Shown here in pieces: positions 1 to 8,202 of a stretch of DNA of 64,000 bases (position 1 is the stretch's first letter; every line of letters begins with the position of its first letter). The notes beneath the pieces are model-generated. The model worked only from the letters and a program-made list of their open reading frames with translations. It ran no database searches and was not told where the DNA came from. The translations under genes were made by a program, and so were the position numbers. Source of the stretch: Chloroflexota bacterium (GTDB taxonomy: Bacteria; Chloroflexota; Dehalococcoidia; Tepidiformales; Tepidiformaceae); NCBI GenBank assembly GCA_026710655.1, contig JAPOQN010000005.1:186001-250000 (forward strand), given 5' to 3'.

Positions 1-128
1 GCGTCGAGGCCCTTGCCTTGCCCGAGCGTGGCCGTGACCTCGCGAATCACGGTGCTGCGCCAGTCGACGACGGTGCCAAAGACATCGAAGGTGAGGGCTT
101 GAACGTCGGGAAGCGGCGTGGAAGTCAT
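1..128 (-). CDS. haloacid dehalogenase type II-like HAD hydrolase (N-terminal fragment)
   Basis: Only the first 42 codons are inside the window; the gene runs off the left edge. The translation begins MTSTPLPDVQALTFDVFG and contains the HAD motif I (D15-V-F-G-T), in which D15 would be the phosphoaspartate/ester-forming nucleophile. The following V-V-D-W-R is typical of type II 2-haloacid dehalogenase-like proteins, which hydrolyse halogenated or phosphorylated small molecules in the cytoplasm. Motifs II-IV lie outside the window, so substrate cannot be judged. It lies 28 bases downstream of the MFS transporter stop and on the same strand, so the two may be co-transcribed. Confidence 0.75.
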   Translation of the reverse strand, partial: MTSTPLPDVQALTFDVFGTVVDWRSTVIREVTATLGQGKGLD

Positions 129-156
129 GGGGCGATTCTGCCAGAAGCGGGCGGGG

Positions 157-1494
157 TCAGGAGGGGTCGGGAGGTTCGCCCTCGGGCGGGGTCCAGGTCA
201 CAAGGGGGTTGCTGTCGCTGCCGAGCGTGACGAGGGGGCGGACGAAGATGAGCATGAGGATGAGGAGGCCAAAGGGGATGGCGCCCATGATGAGGAGCGC
301 CTCCCGGTCTCCGATGCCGTCGGCGAGGGCGCCCGAATAGACCCAGTTGAGCTGCATGAACTGCAGGACCATGAAGTAGACGGCGAGGACGCGGCTCCGC
401 AACTCGGCGGGTACGCGGATCTGGAGGATGGTCATCATGGCGACCATCCAGAAGGGCGAACTGATCCCCATGAAGAACTCCACCGCCAGGGTGAGCTCAA
501 ACCAGGGGGAGATGGAGTAGACGATCATGCAGGCGCACCAGTCGAGGGGTGCGATCAGCAAGGTGAGCCCTTTCAACTTGAGGCGCTCGCCGAGGGCCAC
601 GACGACGATGGAGCCGGCGAAACTACCGGCGCCGAAGGCGGCATTGAGCCAGCCAAAGCCGGATGCGCCAACATTCAGCACATCGTCGGCAAAGACGGGC
701 CGCAGAATGAGGATGGCGCCGGCGAAGAGGGTGATGAAGGTCGCGGGCATCAGTATCCAGACGAGGAGGCGGTCGCGGCGGAGGTGGCGGGCCGTCTCGA
801 CGATGTCGGCGGTGAAGGAGAGCGTGGAGGCGACGGCGACCTCGGTCTTGCCTCTGATGGGGATGGCCAGCAGGAGAATGGCGCCGATGACGAAGCCGGC
901 GCCACCGATGAGGTAGGTCGCCTGGGCGCCGACGGTGGCGATAAGGGGGCCGCCCAGGGAGGGTCCGGCTATTCCCAGCACGCCCGTCACCATGGCGATC
1001 AGGGCAACTGCCGTGGGCAGGCGGCGGGGACCCACCAGGTCGTAGACGTAGCTCTGCGTAGCGGGCTGGCTGAGAGCAAGGAAGGCCGCCTCGAATCCCA
1101 CGGCAACGAGCACAATCCAGACCTGGGCGGCGCCCATGGCAACGACGATGCCCATGGCGATGGCGACGCCAGCGAGGCCAACTCGTCCGGCGATCAACAG
1201 GTCGCGTCTGGCCGTGCGATCGGCGATGACGCCGCCGTAGGGGGACAACGCGATGACGATGACCGCGTGGATACCGCCCATCAGCCCGAGGACGGTGCGG
1301 GAGTCGGTGAGCTCCTTGAGCAGCCACTGGGCCCCCAGCAGGATGAGCCCCTGACCAACGAAAAAGAGGGCGTTGCTCCAGAAGTAGCGGGCGAAGCCGC
1401 GATCCTGGAACGCGTCACCGGCAGCGCGAAAGGTGTCGCGCAGACCAAGGGGTTGCGGGGTGTCGGGAGAGGCCGCTGCTTCAGCCACCAGCAC
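157..1494 (-). CDS. MFS transporter, EntS-like exporter family
   Basis: A 445-residue integral membrane protein with about twelve hydrophobic segments, the normal size of a major facilitator. The loop between helices 2 and 3 carries the MFS motif A-like sequence G-G-V-I-A-D-R-T-A-R-R at residues 87-97. Sequence style (MFS_3, enterobactin-exporter type) suggests proton-driven efflux of a small molecule; the substrate is unknown. The start used is GTG at 1494, because no in-frame ATG precedes the first helix; the true start could differ by some codons. It is transcribed towards the HAD fragment and is divergent from the flavin-binding protein starting at 1626. Confidence 0.8.
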   Translation of the reverse strand: MLVAEAAASPDTPQPLGLRDTFRAAGDAFQDRGFARYFWSNALFFVGQGLILLGAQWLLKELTDSRTVLGLMGGIHAVIVIALSPYGGVIADRTARRDLLIAGRVGLAGVAIAMGIVVAMGAAQVWIVLVAVGFEAAFLALSQPATQSYVYDLVGPRRLPTAVALIAMVTGVLGIAGPSLGGPLIATVGAQATYLIGGAGFVIGAILLLAIPIRGKTEVAVASTLSFTADIVETARHLRRDRLLVWILMPATFITLFAGAILILRPVFADDVLNVGASGFGWLNAAFGAGSFAGSIVVVALGERLKLKGLTLLIAPLDWCACMIVYSISPWFELTLAVEFFMGISSPFWMVAMMTILQIRVPAELRSRVLAVYFMVLQFMQLNWVYSGALADGIGDREALLIMGAIPFGLLILMLIFVRPLVTLGSDSNPLVTWTPPEGEPPDPS

Positions 1495-1561
1495 ATCCTT
1501 GGTCGGGGTGGGGCTTCCGCATCATAGGGGAGTGTGGGGCGCGAGGGCGGGGATGGACGGG

Positions 1562-1567
1562 TATCAT
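1562..1567 (+). promoter_or_regulatory. probable -10 element TATCAT
   Basis: The decamer GTATCATCGC at 1561-1570 contains a good TAnnnT hexamer. It lies about 60 bases before the start of the split-barrel flavin protein gene. The same decamer lies about 50 bases before both tandem cyclase genes (16401-16410 and 17444-17453), which supports a promoter role. No convincing -35 hexamer is visible. Confidence 0.4.
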
Positions 1568-1625
1568 CGCGAGCCGCCGGAGGCCCCCAGGGCCGCCACG
1601 AACAGACCACGACGAGGTGACGGAG

Positions 1626-2222
1626 ATGCCAGAGCCAGAGGTGATGAAGGACCACGAGATCGTCTCGATCTTCCCCTTCAGCGACGACGAGATCGACGAG
1701 ATGCTGACGGACGCGCGGGAGTGCGTGCTGATGTGGGGCACCAAGGACGGGTGGCCCGTGGGGGTGCTGCACCAGTTCTTCTGGAAGGACGGGAAGTTCT
1801 GGATCACGTGCACGGCGAACCGCCACCGGGTGGCGGCGATCAAGCGCGACCCGCGCGTCTCGGTGTCGGTGAGCGCGATGGTAGCGTTCAACTTCGAGCA
1901 GCGCGGGGCCGTGACGGCGAAGGGACGCGCGGTGGTTCGCGAGGACCGGGAGACGAAGGACTGGTTCTACCCCGCACTCGCGACGAAGGCGCTGGGCGAC
2001 GACGCGGATGCCGTGGCGGCGTTCGTCGAGCGGCTGGACTCGCCCCTGCGGATCGTGATCGAGGTGACGCCCGAGAAGTGGATCACGTTCAACGGGTCGA
2101 AGGCGGACCGGATGGTGCGGGGCGAGCTGCCGGCGGAGGAGATGGGTCCGCGGCTCAGCTCGGACTCGGAGCGGATGCGCAAGGCGCGCGAGGAGCGGGG
2201 GCTGGACCCGGAGGGCCGCTAG
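1626..2222 (+). CDS. pyridoxamine 5'-phosphate oxidase-family (split beta-barrel) protein
   Basis: A 198-residue protein resembling the FMN/F420-binding split beta-barrel family. Conserved stretches include ITCTANRHRVAAIKRDPRVS, typical of the nucleotide-binding strand and following helix. Members reduce or oxidise small molecules with FMN or F420 or act as deazaflavin-dependent reductases; the substrate here is unknown. I prefer ATG 1626 because a strong Shine-Dalgarno GAGGTGA sits just upstream (1615-1621) and pairs with the CACCTCC of the 16S 3' end seen at the end of this window. An in-frame GTG at 1617 overlaps that site. It lies 1 base before the VOC gene, so both are probably one operon. 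Confidence 0.75.
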   Translation: MPEPEVMKDHEIVSIFPFSDDEIDEMLTDARECVLMWGTKDGWPVGVLHQFFWKDGKFWITCTANRHRVAAIKRDPRVSVSVSAMVAFNFEQRGAVTAKGRAVVREDRETKDWFYPALATKALGDDADAVAAFVERLDSPLRIVIEVTPEKWITFNGSKADRMVRGELPAEEMGPRLSSDSERMRKAREERGLDPEGR

Positions 2223-2223
2223 G

Positions 2224-2718
2224 GTGGCCATCGATCCGATGACCGGGGGGCTTTCACCAGCCTCCTACGAGAACCTGTACCACATGGGAATCGTGGTGCC
2301 GGAGCTGGCCCCGGCGATGTCGGAGATGAGCGAGCAGATGGGGCTCACATGGGCTCCAGCGCGTGCTTTCCCGGTGAACATCCACGAGGACGGCGAGCTG
2401 CGTTCCTACAACGTGCTGGCGACCTACTCACGGGAGGGCCCGCCGTATTTCGAGCTGATCGAGGCGATCGGCGAGAGCGTGTGGAGCCCAGCGATGGCCG
2501 ACGGCGGCCTGCACCACATCGGTGTGCTGGCGGCCGACCCGCTGGCCGAGATCGCACGGCTGGAGGCGGCGGGCTTCGAGGTCGAGGTGCAGGCGGTCAC
2601 GCGGGACGGGGTCGTGACCGGCCCGACCTACCTGGTCAACCGCTTCGGCGTGCGGGTGGAGGTCAACGGGGAGGCGGCGCGGGACATGGTCCTGGAGTGG
2701 GTGGCGGCGACGGACTAA
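2224..2718 (+). CDS. VOC superfamily protein (glyoxalase/epimerase-like)
   Basis: A 164-residue protein with the two beta-alpha-beta-beta-beta repeats of the vicinal oxygen chelate fold. Likely metal ligands are H20 (L-Y-H-M-G-I-V-V), E76 (Y-F-E-L-I-E), H97 (G-L-H-H-I-G-V-L) and E145 (V-R-V-E-V), a complete H-E-H-E set like methylmalonyl-CoA epimerase or glyoxalase I. The reaction cannot be named. The start is GTG 2224, directly after the TAG of the preceding gene; ATG 2239 is an alternative. Another VOC gene lies convergently just downstream. Confidence 0.75.
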   Translation: MAIDPMTGGLSPASYENLYHMGIVVPELAPAMSEMSEQMGLTWAPARAFPVNIHEDGELRSYNVLATYSREGPPYFELIEAIGESVWSPAMADGGLHHIGVLAADPLAEIARLEAAGFEVEVQAVTRDGVVTGPTYLVNRFGVRVEVNGEAARDMVLEWVAATD

Positions 2719-2735
2719 ACGCCAGGGCGTTCGCG

Positions 2736-3317
2736 CTAGTCGTCGAGGGGTGGGAAGGCCTGTATCCATTCCTCCATGCCCTCGAGGGGGCCGCCGCGGT
2801 AGATGACGTCGTGGACGAAGGGGCCAAGGAGCTCGATGGTCGTGCCGCCTTCCTTGATGTCGAGGTAGCTGAGGCCGTTCTGGGGGACGGCCTCCATGAG
2901 CTCCTCGACGGGTGAGGCGACGGTGAGCTGGGCGGCAGCGTTGAACGCCTCGGGGTCGTGGTCCTCCTGCGCGTAGACCCAGGTGAGCCGGGCGCCCTTG
3001 GCAATCATGTCGGCGGTCGCCTTCTTCACGTCGGGAACCCAGATGCCGAGGTGCTGGATGCCCTCGCCGTGCTCCCGGAGGAAGGTGGCGTGGGGGGTCT
3101 CGCCCTCGAAGGGTTCGATGATCTCGATGGCGATGCCGGCGAAGGCGCCGTAGTAGACCTTGAGCTTGGCGGGGCGGTTGTAGATGTCCTGCAGCTCGTA
3201 GATGGGCTGGAGCTTGAACTTCGCGCCGAGCATCTGCTCGTAGCGGGCGGCGGTCACGTCGGCGTCGTAGACGGCCCAGCCGAGATGGTGGGCGATTGGC
3301 TCGTCGAAGGCGGTCAT
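2736..3317 (-). CDS. VOC superfamily protein, methylmalonyl-CoA epimerase-like
   Basis: A 193-residue protein with two VOC modules. Candidate metal ligands are H11 (A-H-H-L-G-W-A-V), an acidic residue in A-I-E-I-I-E-P (E65/E68), H89 (G-I-Q-H-L-G-I-W-V) and E162 (T-I-E-L-L-G-P). The spacing and the phrase IQHLGIWV resemble methylmalonyl-CoA epimerases and related dioxygenases. The start ATG at 3317 is supported by a strong GAGGAG Shine-Dalgarno on the minus strand immediately upstream. The long open stretch upstream in this frame is only GC-rich non-coding frame. It is downstream of, and on the same strand as, the hydrolase at 3377-4207. Confidence 0.8.
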   Translation of the reverse strand: MTAFDEPIAHHLGWAVYDADVTAARYEQMLGAKFKLQPIYELQDIYNRPAKLKVYYGAFAGIAIEIIEPFEGETPHATFLREHGEGIQHLGIWVPDVKKATADMIAKGARLTWVYAQEDHDPEAFNAAAQLTVASPVEELMEAVPQNGLSYLDIKEGGTTIELLGPFVHDVIYRGGPLEGMEEWIQAFPPLDD

Positions 3318-3376
3318 GGAGTTTCTCCTCGCGGGGAATTCACGCCGGATGATAGCGAGCGCGGAGCGCGGTGTGG

Positions 3377-4207
3377 CTAGAGGACGTCGTCGAGGAAGGC
3401 GATGATCTTCTCGGCGAGTTCGGCGGGGTTGTTCTGCCAGAAGTCGCGCTCGGGGCCGAGGTGGAGGCGGCAGTTGGGGATGTGCTCGGCGAGGAGGTTG
3501 GCGGAGCGGACGGGGTGGAGGGCGTCGTCGGGGTGGGCGAAGACGACGACGGGGACGCCGATGGCGGCGTACTCGGCGGGGTCGCGGGGGGTGTGCTCGT
3601 GGAGGCCGCGGATGATGGGGACGATGGTGCGGGGGTTCTGGGAGCGCAGGATCTCGGTCCCCCGGGGGCCGGCGGCAGCGGCGAAGGCGGGCATGTTGGC
3701 GGCCATGTCGGCGGTGCCGGAGAGGCCGAAGGAGTCGACGGCGCCAGCGAGGGTGGCGAGCATCTGGAGGGCCTGCGTCTCGGACTCGTCGCGGTCCTCG
3801 CGGGGACCGAGGGGCGGGGGCGCGATGAGCACGAGCGCGCGGACCGCCTCGGGGCGCTCGATGGCGCACCAGAGGGCGGCGGAGGCGCTCATGGAGGCGC
3901 CACCGAGGACGGGGCGGTCCTCCCCGGCAAGGGCGGCGAGAGCGAGCATCTCCTCGCCGAGGGCCTGCCAGGAGTAGCCCTCTGGCTGCTCGGGGCCCTC
4001 GGACTCGCCGTGGCCGCGGGCGTCGTAGAGGAGGATGCGGTAACGGCCGGCGAGCAGGTCGAGGCCCGCGGGGCGGTCGGCGTACTGGTCGAGGGAGGAG
4101 AAGATGCCGTGGCCAATGACGGCAAGGGGGGCGTCCTCGCTGCCGTAGAGGCGGTAGCGGAGCTCGAAGCCGTCGATCTCGGCGAACTGGTCTTCAGTGG
4201 TGGTCAT
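3377..4207 (-). CDS. alpha/beta-fold hydrolase
   Basis: A 276-residue alpha/beta hydrolase. It shows an oxyanion-loop H-G (V-I-G-H-G-I-F), a core D-A-R-G-H-G-E-S motif near residue 62-69, and the nucleophile elbow G103-A-S105-M-S-A. The acid residue is probably in F-A-H-P-D-D. The catalytic histidine normally found near the C-terminus is not obvious: the corresponding stretch reads G-P-E-R-D-F-W, so activity is uncertain. Such enzymes cleave esters or C-C bonds in the cytoplasm. The start ATG 4207 is the first that begins at the family's N-terminus. It is divergent from the N-acetyltransferase. Confidence 0.75.
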   Translation of the reverse strand: MTTTEDQFAEIDGFELRYRLYGSEDAPLAVIGHGIFSSLDQYADRPAGLDLLAGRYRILLYDARGHGESEGPEQPEGYSWQALGEEMLALAALAGEDRPVLGGASMSASAALWCAIERPEAVRALVLIAPPPLGPREDRDESETQALQMLATLAGAVDSFGLSGTADMAANMPAFAAAAGPRGTEILRSQNPRTIVPIIRGLHEHTPRDPAEYAAIGVPVVVFAHPDDALHPVRSANLLAEHIPNCRLHLGPERDFWQNNPAELAEKIIAFLDDVL

Positions 4208-4334
4208 GCGCCTGCCAGCGCGCCCAGTATGACCGGTTTGACAACCGCCCCCCGCGCTCGGAGCATGATCGCCATCCGAACCGAGGGCTGGCAACCTGCT
4301 GCAGCAACCTGCTGAAGCCCTTGGGGGCGATACG

Positions 4335-5162
4335 CTGGACGCATACCTGGAACGAATCGGACTGGACAGACGTCCGGCGGCGGACGAAGACGGCCTGCGC
4401 GTGGTCCACCGGGCGCACCACTTTTCGATTCCGTTCGAGAACCTCGACATCCACCTGGGACGGGGGTACTCGTTCGCAACGGCGCACCTGGTGGCGAAGA
4501 TGGTCGCCCGCCGCCGGGGCGGGTTCTGCTACGAACTCAACCTGCTGCTGGCGGCGGCGCTGCGGGGGCTGGGATTCGAGGTGGATGTGCTGGAGGGGCA
4601 GATGCGGCGGCGGGAGGGCGGCTTCGGGGCGCCTTTCGACCACATGACGCTGCGAGTCGCCATGCCAGACCAGGACTGGATCGCGGACGTGGGCAACGGC
4701 GAGACGTTCCAGCAGCCGCTGCCCTGGGACGGGAGCTGGGCTCCGCAGGAGCGTGGCGGGGCGTACCGAGTGGTGCGTCGCGAGGACGGGGAGCCACCCG
4801 ACCAACCACGGGCGGACTCGGCGAAGGCGTGGCAGGTGGAGTTCCAGGCGAACGAGGAGGCGGAGCGGGAGGTGGTGTACCACTTCCGCTCGGCGCCGAG
4901 GACGGCGGCGGGGTTCCTGCCGATGCTGGCCTTCCACACAACCTCTGTGAACTCGCAGTTCACGAAGGGGTGGATCGTGACGCGGCCGCTGGAGGGCGGG
5001 GGGCGGATCACGGCGGCGCGGGGACTCCTGATGACCACCCGCGAGGGGAAGATGGAGCGGCACGCGATCCGCTCGGCGAGCGAGCTGGAGGGGATCCTGG
5101 CGGAGGATTTTGGGATGCTGCCGGTGGCCGTGCCGCCGTCGTGGTTCAGCCGGGGGGGCTAA
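4335..5162 (+). CDS. nat: arylamine N-acetyltransferase
   Basis: The catalytic triad of the NAT family is visible: Cys in R-R-G-G-F-C-Y-E-L, His in F-D-H-M-T-L-R-V and Asp in I-A-D-V-G-N-G. The enzyme transfers an acetyl group from acetyl-CoA to arylamines or hydrazines. The start is unusual. The reading frame carries the conserved N-terminal phrase L-D-A-Y-L-E-R-I-G-L before any ATG or GTG, and the frame is closed by a stop at 4266. I therefore place the start at CTG 4335, preceded by GGGGG at 4323-4327, giving 275 residues, the family's normal size. The next in-frame GTG (4401) would delete part of the first helix. The TAA stop overlaps the convergent MOSC stop by 4 bases. Confidence 0.8.
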   Translation: MDAYLERIGLDRRPAADEDGLRVVHRAHHFSIPFENLDIHLGRGYSFATAHLVAKMVARRRGGFCYELNLLLAAALRGLGFEVDVLEGQMRRREGGFGAPFDHMTLRVAMPDQDWIADVGNGETFQQPLPWDGSWAPQERGGAYRVVRREDGEPPDQPRADSAKAWQVEFQANEEAEREVVYHFRSAPRTAAGFLPMLAFHTTSVNSQFTKGWIVTRPLEGGGRITAARGLLMTTREGKMERHAIRSASELEGILAEDFGMLPVAVPPSWFSRGG

Positions 5163-5635
5163 CCCGGGGGCAAAAGCTCGACAGCGTCGCCGGGGAGGAG
5201 GGGGCCGCCCTCGAGGACGCGGGCGTAGGCGCGGCTCCAGCCGGGGTTGGTCTTCTGGTTGATGCGGTTGAAGTCGCCGTCCTCAAAGTTGGCGCTGATC
5301 TTGGTGCAGGGCGCGGTATGGCGCGTGATCTCGATGAGCACGGCTTCGCCGAGGCGCATTCGTGTTCCCGGACCGACAGCGTCCCAATCGAGGCCGGTGA
5401 TGGTGATGTTCTCGCCGGCGGTACCGGGCTCGATGGGGTGACCCTCGGCCCGCAGGGCTTCGATTATTTCCAGGGAAAAGAGACAGAGGGCGCGCTCGGG
5501 GCCGCCGTGGAACTCGGTGCTTTCCTGGCGGTCGCCCTCGACGCCGAGCGTCCCGATGACGGCGCTGAGAATGGGAAGCTTGGGCACGCCGCCGTTGGAG
5601 ACGTTGATGTGGGTGACGCGGGCTTCGGCCGTCAT
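5159..5635 (-). CDS. MOSC domain protein
   Basis: A 158-residue stand-alone MOSC domain (molybdenum cofactor sulfurase C-terminal). It has the typical G-V-P-K segment near residue 16, H-G-G-P-E-R-A-L near 43, G-E-N-I-T-I-T-G-L near 74, and the conserved Cys C110 in H-T-A-P-C that in this family carries persulfide or is near bound Moco. Its ATG overlaps the stop of the metallophosphoesterase as ATGA, implying translational coupling. A second MOSC gene at 27799-28341 is arranged the same way behind a flavoprotein. The target of the sulfur or molybdopterin transfer is not evident. Confidence 0.85.
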   Translation of the reverse strand: MTAEARVTHINVSNGGVPKLPILSAVIGTLGVEGDRQESTEFHGGPERALCLFSLEIIEALRAEGHPIEPGTAGENITITGLDWDAVGPGTRMRLGEAVLIEITRHTAPCTKISANFEDGDFNRINQKTNPGWSRAYARVLEGGPLLPGDAVELLPPG

Positions 5636-6219
5636 TCCACTACCCTGACGCGTCCGTTCTCGCGGACGATTTCGAGGGTGCTGGCGGTGCCGGGGTTGGG
5701 GGAGCCTTCGGTCTGACCGAGCAGCAGGATCTCGGCACGGATGCGGTCGCGCTCGATGTCGAGGATGGCGGCCGTGCCCAGGCGGTACTCCTTGTGGTGG
5801 GGCAGCGTGGGGCTGCCGGGGTTCACGAAGAGGACGTCGTCGCGGTACTCCAGGCGTTCGACGTGGGTGTCGCCCGCGATGAGGACGTCGACCCGCTCGC
5901 CGCCGAGCCCCTCCTTAAGGAGGACGGGGATGGGGCGGGACTCGGGGCGGAGCTCGTGGGTCATGCCGAGGCGCCAGCCTTCGAGGTCGAGCATCTGGCG
6001 GTGGGCGAGGCGGCGGTCCTCGAAAATGTCGTTGTTGCCCTGGGCGACGAGGACGGGGGCGAAGGCCTCGCACCAGTCGAGGACGCTCGGTGCGGTGACA
6101 TCGCCTGCGTGTAGAATCAGGTCCGCTGTCGCGAGCAGCTCGCGCGGGCCCGATCCGAGCTCATCAAGTTGACGGATGAGCGAGGGGAGATGGGTGTCGG
6201 CGATGAGCGCGACGCGCAC
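5632..6219 (-). CDS. metallophosphoesterase, YfcE/MJ0936-like phosphodiesterase
   Basis: A 195-residue calcineurin-like phosphoesterase with all metal-binding blocks: D8-T-H10, G-D40-V-T, G-N-N63-D, H88 in M-T-H-E and G-D-T-H119 near residues 117-119 (variant of GHTH). Such enzymes hydrolyse phosphodiesters with Mn2+ or Ni2+ in the cytoplasm. I choose GTG 6219, giving M-R-V-A-L-I-A-D-T-H at the N-terminus as in homologues; an in-frame ATG at 6255 would add 12 atypical residues. TACGGT at 6231-6226 on the minus strand lies 6 bases before this GTG, suggesting a leaderless message. The stop overlaps the MOSC start (ATGA). Confidence 0.8.
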   Translation of the reverse strand: MRVALIADTHLPSLIRQLDELGSGPRELLATADLILHAGDVTAPSVLDWCEAFAPVLVAQGNNDIFEDRRLAHRQMLDLEGWRLGMTHELRPESRPIPVLLKEGLGGERVDVLIAGDTHVERLEYRDDVLFVNPGSPTLPHHKEYRLGTAAILDIERDRIRAEILLLGQTEGSPNPGTASTLEIVRENGRVRVVE

Positions 6220-6302
6220 GCGCGCACCGTACGGGACGCGCGGGCGCTGGCGCAAACGACAGCAGGCGCATATTCCACCGCAATCGCGATCGAGGAGGAA
6301 CG

Positions 6303-7487
6303 ATGGCGCAAGAACGGGCGGCGGCGATCGTCGGCATTCACGAGTACCCCTTGCGGGTGGCTCCGGGAGTCTCGGCGATGAACGTCAAAGTCGATTCGAT
6401 ACGGGCGGCGCTGGACGACGCCGGGCTCAAGTGGAGCGACATCGACGCGATCTACGACGCGCAGGACGGGGAAGCGGGCGGGGGGCTGCAGCTTGCGGCC
6501 TACCTGGGCCTTCGCCCGACCGTGCTCGACACGACGCAGGTGGGCGGCTCCTCGTACGAGTTCCAGGCGGCGCACGCGATGCGCGACATCGCCGCGGGCA
6601 AGTGCAACGTGGCGGTGCTGAGCTACGGCTCGACCTCGGCCTCGAACCGTGTCGCGATCGGCACGGGGGGGCGCGGCGGTCCGGCGACATGGGCGACGAA
6701 CATGGAGGCTCCCTTCGGGGCCACCCTGATCGCGAATTACGCGATGGTGAAGCAGCGCCACCAGTTCGAGTACGGCACGACGGACGAGCAGTTCGCGGGC
6801 ATCTCGGTGGCGACGCGGCACCACGCGATGCGGAATCCCGAGGCCGTGAAGGCGATGACGGACCTGCAGTTCGTCGGGGTGAACGAGATCACGCCGCAGG
6901 ACGTGCTTGACTCACGCATTGTGGCGGACCCGCTGCACCTGCTAGAGTGCTGCATGATCAGCGACGGCGGCGGGGCGCTCATCATCGCCTCGGCGGACGT
7001 GGCGCGCGACTGCAAGAAGCCGCCCGTCTGGCTGATCGGCGGGGGCGAAGGAACGAAGTACCGCGAGAACGGCGGCGACATCACGACGAGCGCGGGCGCG
7101 CAGAGCGGGCCGATCGCGTTCGCCGAGGCGGGCGTGACGCCGGACGAGATCGACATCGCGATGATCTACGACTCGTTCACGATCACCGTGGCGGTCTGCC
7201 TGGAAGACCTCGGCTTCTGCCCCAAGGGCGAAGTGGGGGCGTACGTGGAGGGCGGACGGCTCGCCTTCGACAGTGGCGAAGGGCCGGCGCTCAACACGGA
7301 CGGCGGGGGGCTCTCCTCCAACCATCCGGGCATGCGCGGCATCTTCCTGCTGCTGGAGTCGGCGCGGCAGCTGCGGGGGGAATCGACCTCGCAGGTGCCG
7401 GACGCGCAGCTGGCCGTGGCCCACGGGAACGGTGGTCTGCTGGGCGGCACGCACACCGGCGGCACCGTGATTCTGGCGAAGGATTAG
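6303..7487 (+). CDS. thiolase-fold protein lacking the catalytic Cys (Ltp2-type aldolase-like)
   Basis: A 394-residue protein with the SCP2/lipid-transfer thiolase fold (A-A-I-V-G-I start, C-terminal A-V-A-H-G-N-G-G-L-L-G-G). The position of the nucleophilic cysteine in true thiolases (C-A-T-G-S) reads Q79-V-G-G-S-S here, and the C-terminal Cys-x-Gly is H-G-N-G-G. It therefore cannot run normal thiolase chemistry. In steroid side-chain degradation, Cys-less Ltp2-like proteins pair with a DUF35 protein to form a retro-aldolase that releases a short acyl-CoA. The adjacent DUF35 gene 4 bases downstream fits such a complex, which is inference. The ATG 6303 has an excellent GAGGAGG ribosome-binding site. 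Confidence 0.75.
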   Translation: MAQERAAAIVGIHEYPLRVAPGVSAMNVKVDSIRAALDDAGLKWSDIDAIYDAQDGEAGGGLQLAAYLGLRPTVLDTTQVGGSSYEFQAAHAMRDIAAGKCNVAVLSYGSTSASNRVAIGTGGRGGPATWATNMEAPFGATLIANYAMVKQRHQFEYGTTDEQFAGISVATRHHAMRNPEAVKAMTDLQFVGVNEITPQDVLDSRIVADPLHLLECCMISDGGGALIIASADVARDCKKPPVWLIGGGEGTKYRENGGDITTSAGAQSGPIAFAEAGVTPDEIDIAMIYDSFTITVAVCLEDLGFCPKGEVGAYVEGGRLAFDSGEGPALNTDGGGLSSNHPGMRGIFLLLESARQLRGESTSQVPDAQLAVAHGNGGLLGGTHTGGTVILAKD

Positions 7488-7491
7488 GACG

Positions 7492-7905
7492 ATGGCGAAC
7501 CGACCACAACCGCGATTCCCCGAGCCCCACACCGAGCCGTTTTGGGAGGGCGCCCAGCAGGGCGAACTGCGCTACCAGAAGTGCAACGACTGCGACGACG
7601 TGGTGTTCTACCCACGGCATCACTGCCCCGCGTGCGGCTGCAACAACCTCGACTGGCACGTCTCCGCAGGCGAGGGAACTGTCTACACGTTCTCGGTGGT
7701 GCGGCAGAACCGGATGCCGGGCTTCATCGACCTGGGCGCGTACTCCGTGGCCTACATCGACCTGGACGAGGGCTTCCGCATGATGAGCAGCGTCGTCGGG
7801 GTCGACAACCCGACGGAGGACATCCACATCGGCCAGCGCGTGCGCGTCGAGTTCGAGGACCAGGAAGAGGGCGACTACCCGATTCCCGTGTTCCGCCCGA
7901 TCTAG
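7492..7905 (+). CDS. Zn-ribbon/OB-fold (DUF35) acyl-CoA-associated protein
   Basis: A 137-residue protein in two parts: a rubredoxin-like zinc ribbon with C-N-D-C (near residue 31) and C-P-A-C (near 47), then an OB-fold domain (R-M-P-G-F-I, Y-S-V-A-Y-I-D-L, G-Q-R-V-R-V-E-F). DUF35 proteins act as partners of thiolase-like enzymes and acyl-CoA hydratases, binding the CoA substrate. It follows the thiolase-like gene by 4 bases, so the two are very probably subunits of one complex in the cytoplasm. It is followed by a small ABM protein. Confidence 0.85.
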   Translation: MANRPQPRFPEPHTEPFWEGAQQGELRYQKCNDCDDVVFYPRHHCPACGCNNLDWHVSAGEGTVYTFSVVRQNRMPGFIDLGAYSVAYIDLDEGFRMMSSVVGVDNPTEDIHIGQRVRVEFEDQEEGDYPIPVFRPI

Positions 7906-7917
7906 AGGAGGGCCATC

Positions 7918-8202
7918 ATGCCGACGACGCTTTGGCGGCTGAAGGTCGCCCCGGAGAAGCAGGAGCAATTCGAGCGGCTCACGTCGCAGCTCGTGCGCGA
8001 CGTGGCCGAAAACGAGCCCGGGAACGTGTTCGAGTACCGCCGGGGGGTCGAGGACCCGCTGACGTACGTGCTGTTCCTGTCGTTCGACGACCTGGACGCG
8101 TTCCAGCGCTACTCGACTGCGGACTACCACACGGGGGCTTCGGGCCAGATCATGGAGTGCCTGGCGGAGCCGCCGATCGGGGACGAACTCGAACGGTTCT
8201 AG
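7918..8202 (+). CDS. antibiotic-biosynthesis-monooxygenase (ABM) domain protein
   Basis: A 94-residue protein of the dimeric alpha+beta barrel type. The pattern E-P-G-N-V-F-E-Y-R-R followed by S-F-D-D-L-D-A-F-Q-R-Y and a late Y-H-T resembles ABM/YgiN-like quinol monooxygenases and small stress proteins. No cofactor is required in this family, so active-site identification is weak. The start ATG 7918 is preceded by GAGGAGG. It is the last gene of the thiolase-like/DUF35 operon, and its TAG stop shares the tetranucleotide CTAG with the convergent flavoprotein gene. Confidence 0.65.
   Translation: MPTTLWRLKVAPEKQEQFERLTSQLVRDVAENEPGNVFEYRRGVEDPLTYVLFLSFDDLDAFQRYSTADYHTGASGQIMECLAEPPIGDELERF

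Noticed and set aside
4321-4647. Open frame starting at ATG 4321 that overlaps the N-acetyltransferase
   Set aside because: It is out of the conserved frame, encodes Arg/Trp-rich low-complexity protein and ends inside the NAT gene. The NAT frame has the triad.
6226-6255. ATG 6255 as start of the metallophosphoesterase
   Set aside because: The additional 12 residues are not part of the fold, and a -10 hexamer overlaps them; the GTG at 6219 fits both the fold and the promoter.
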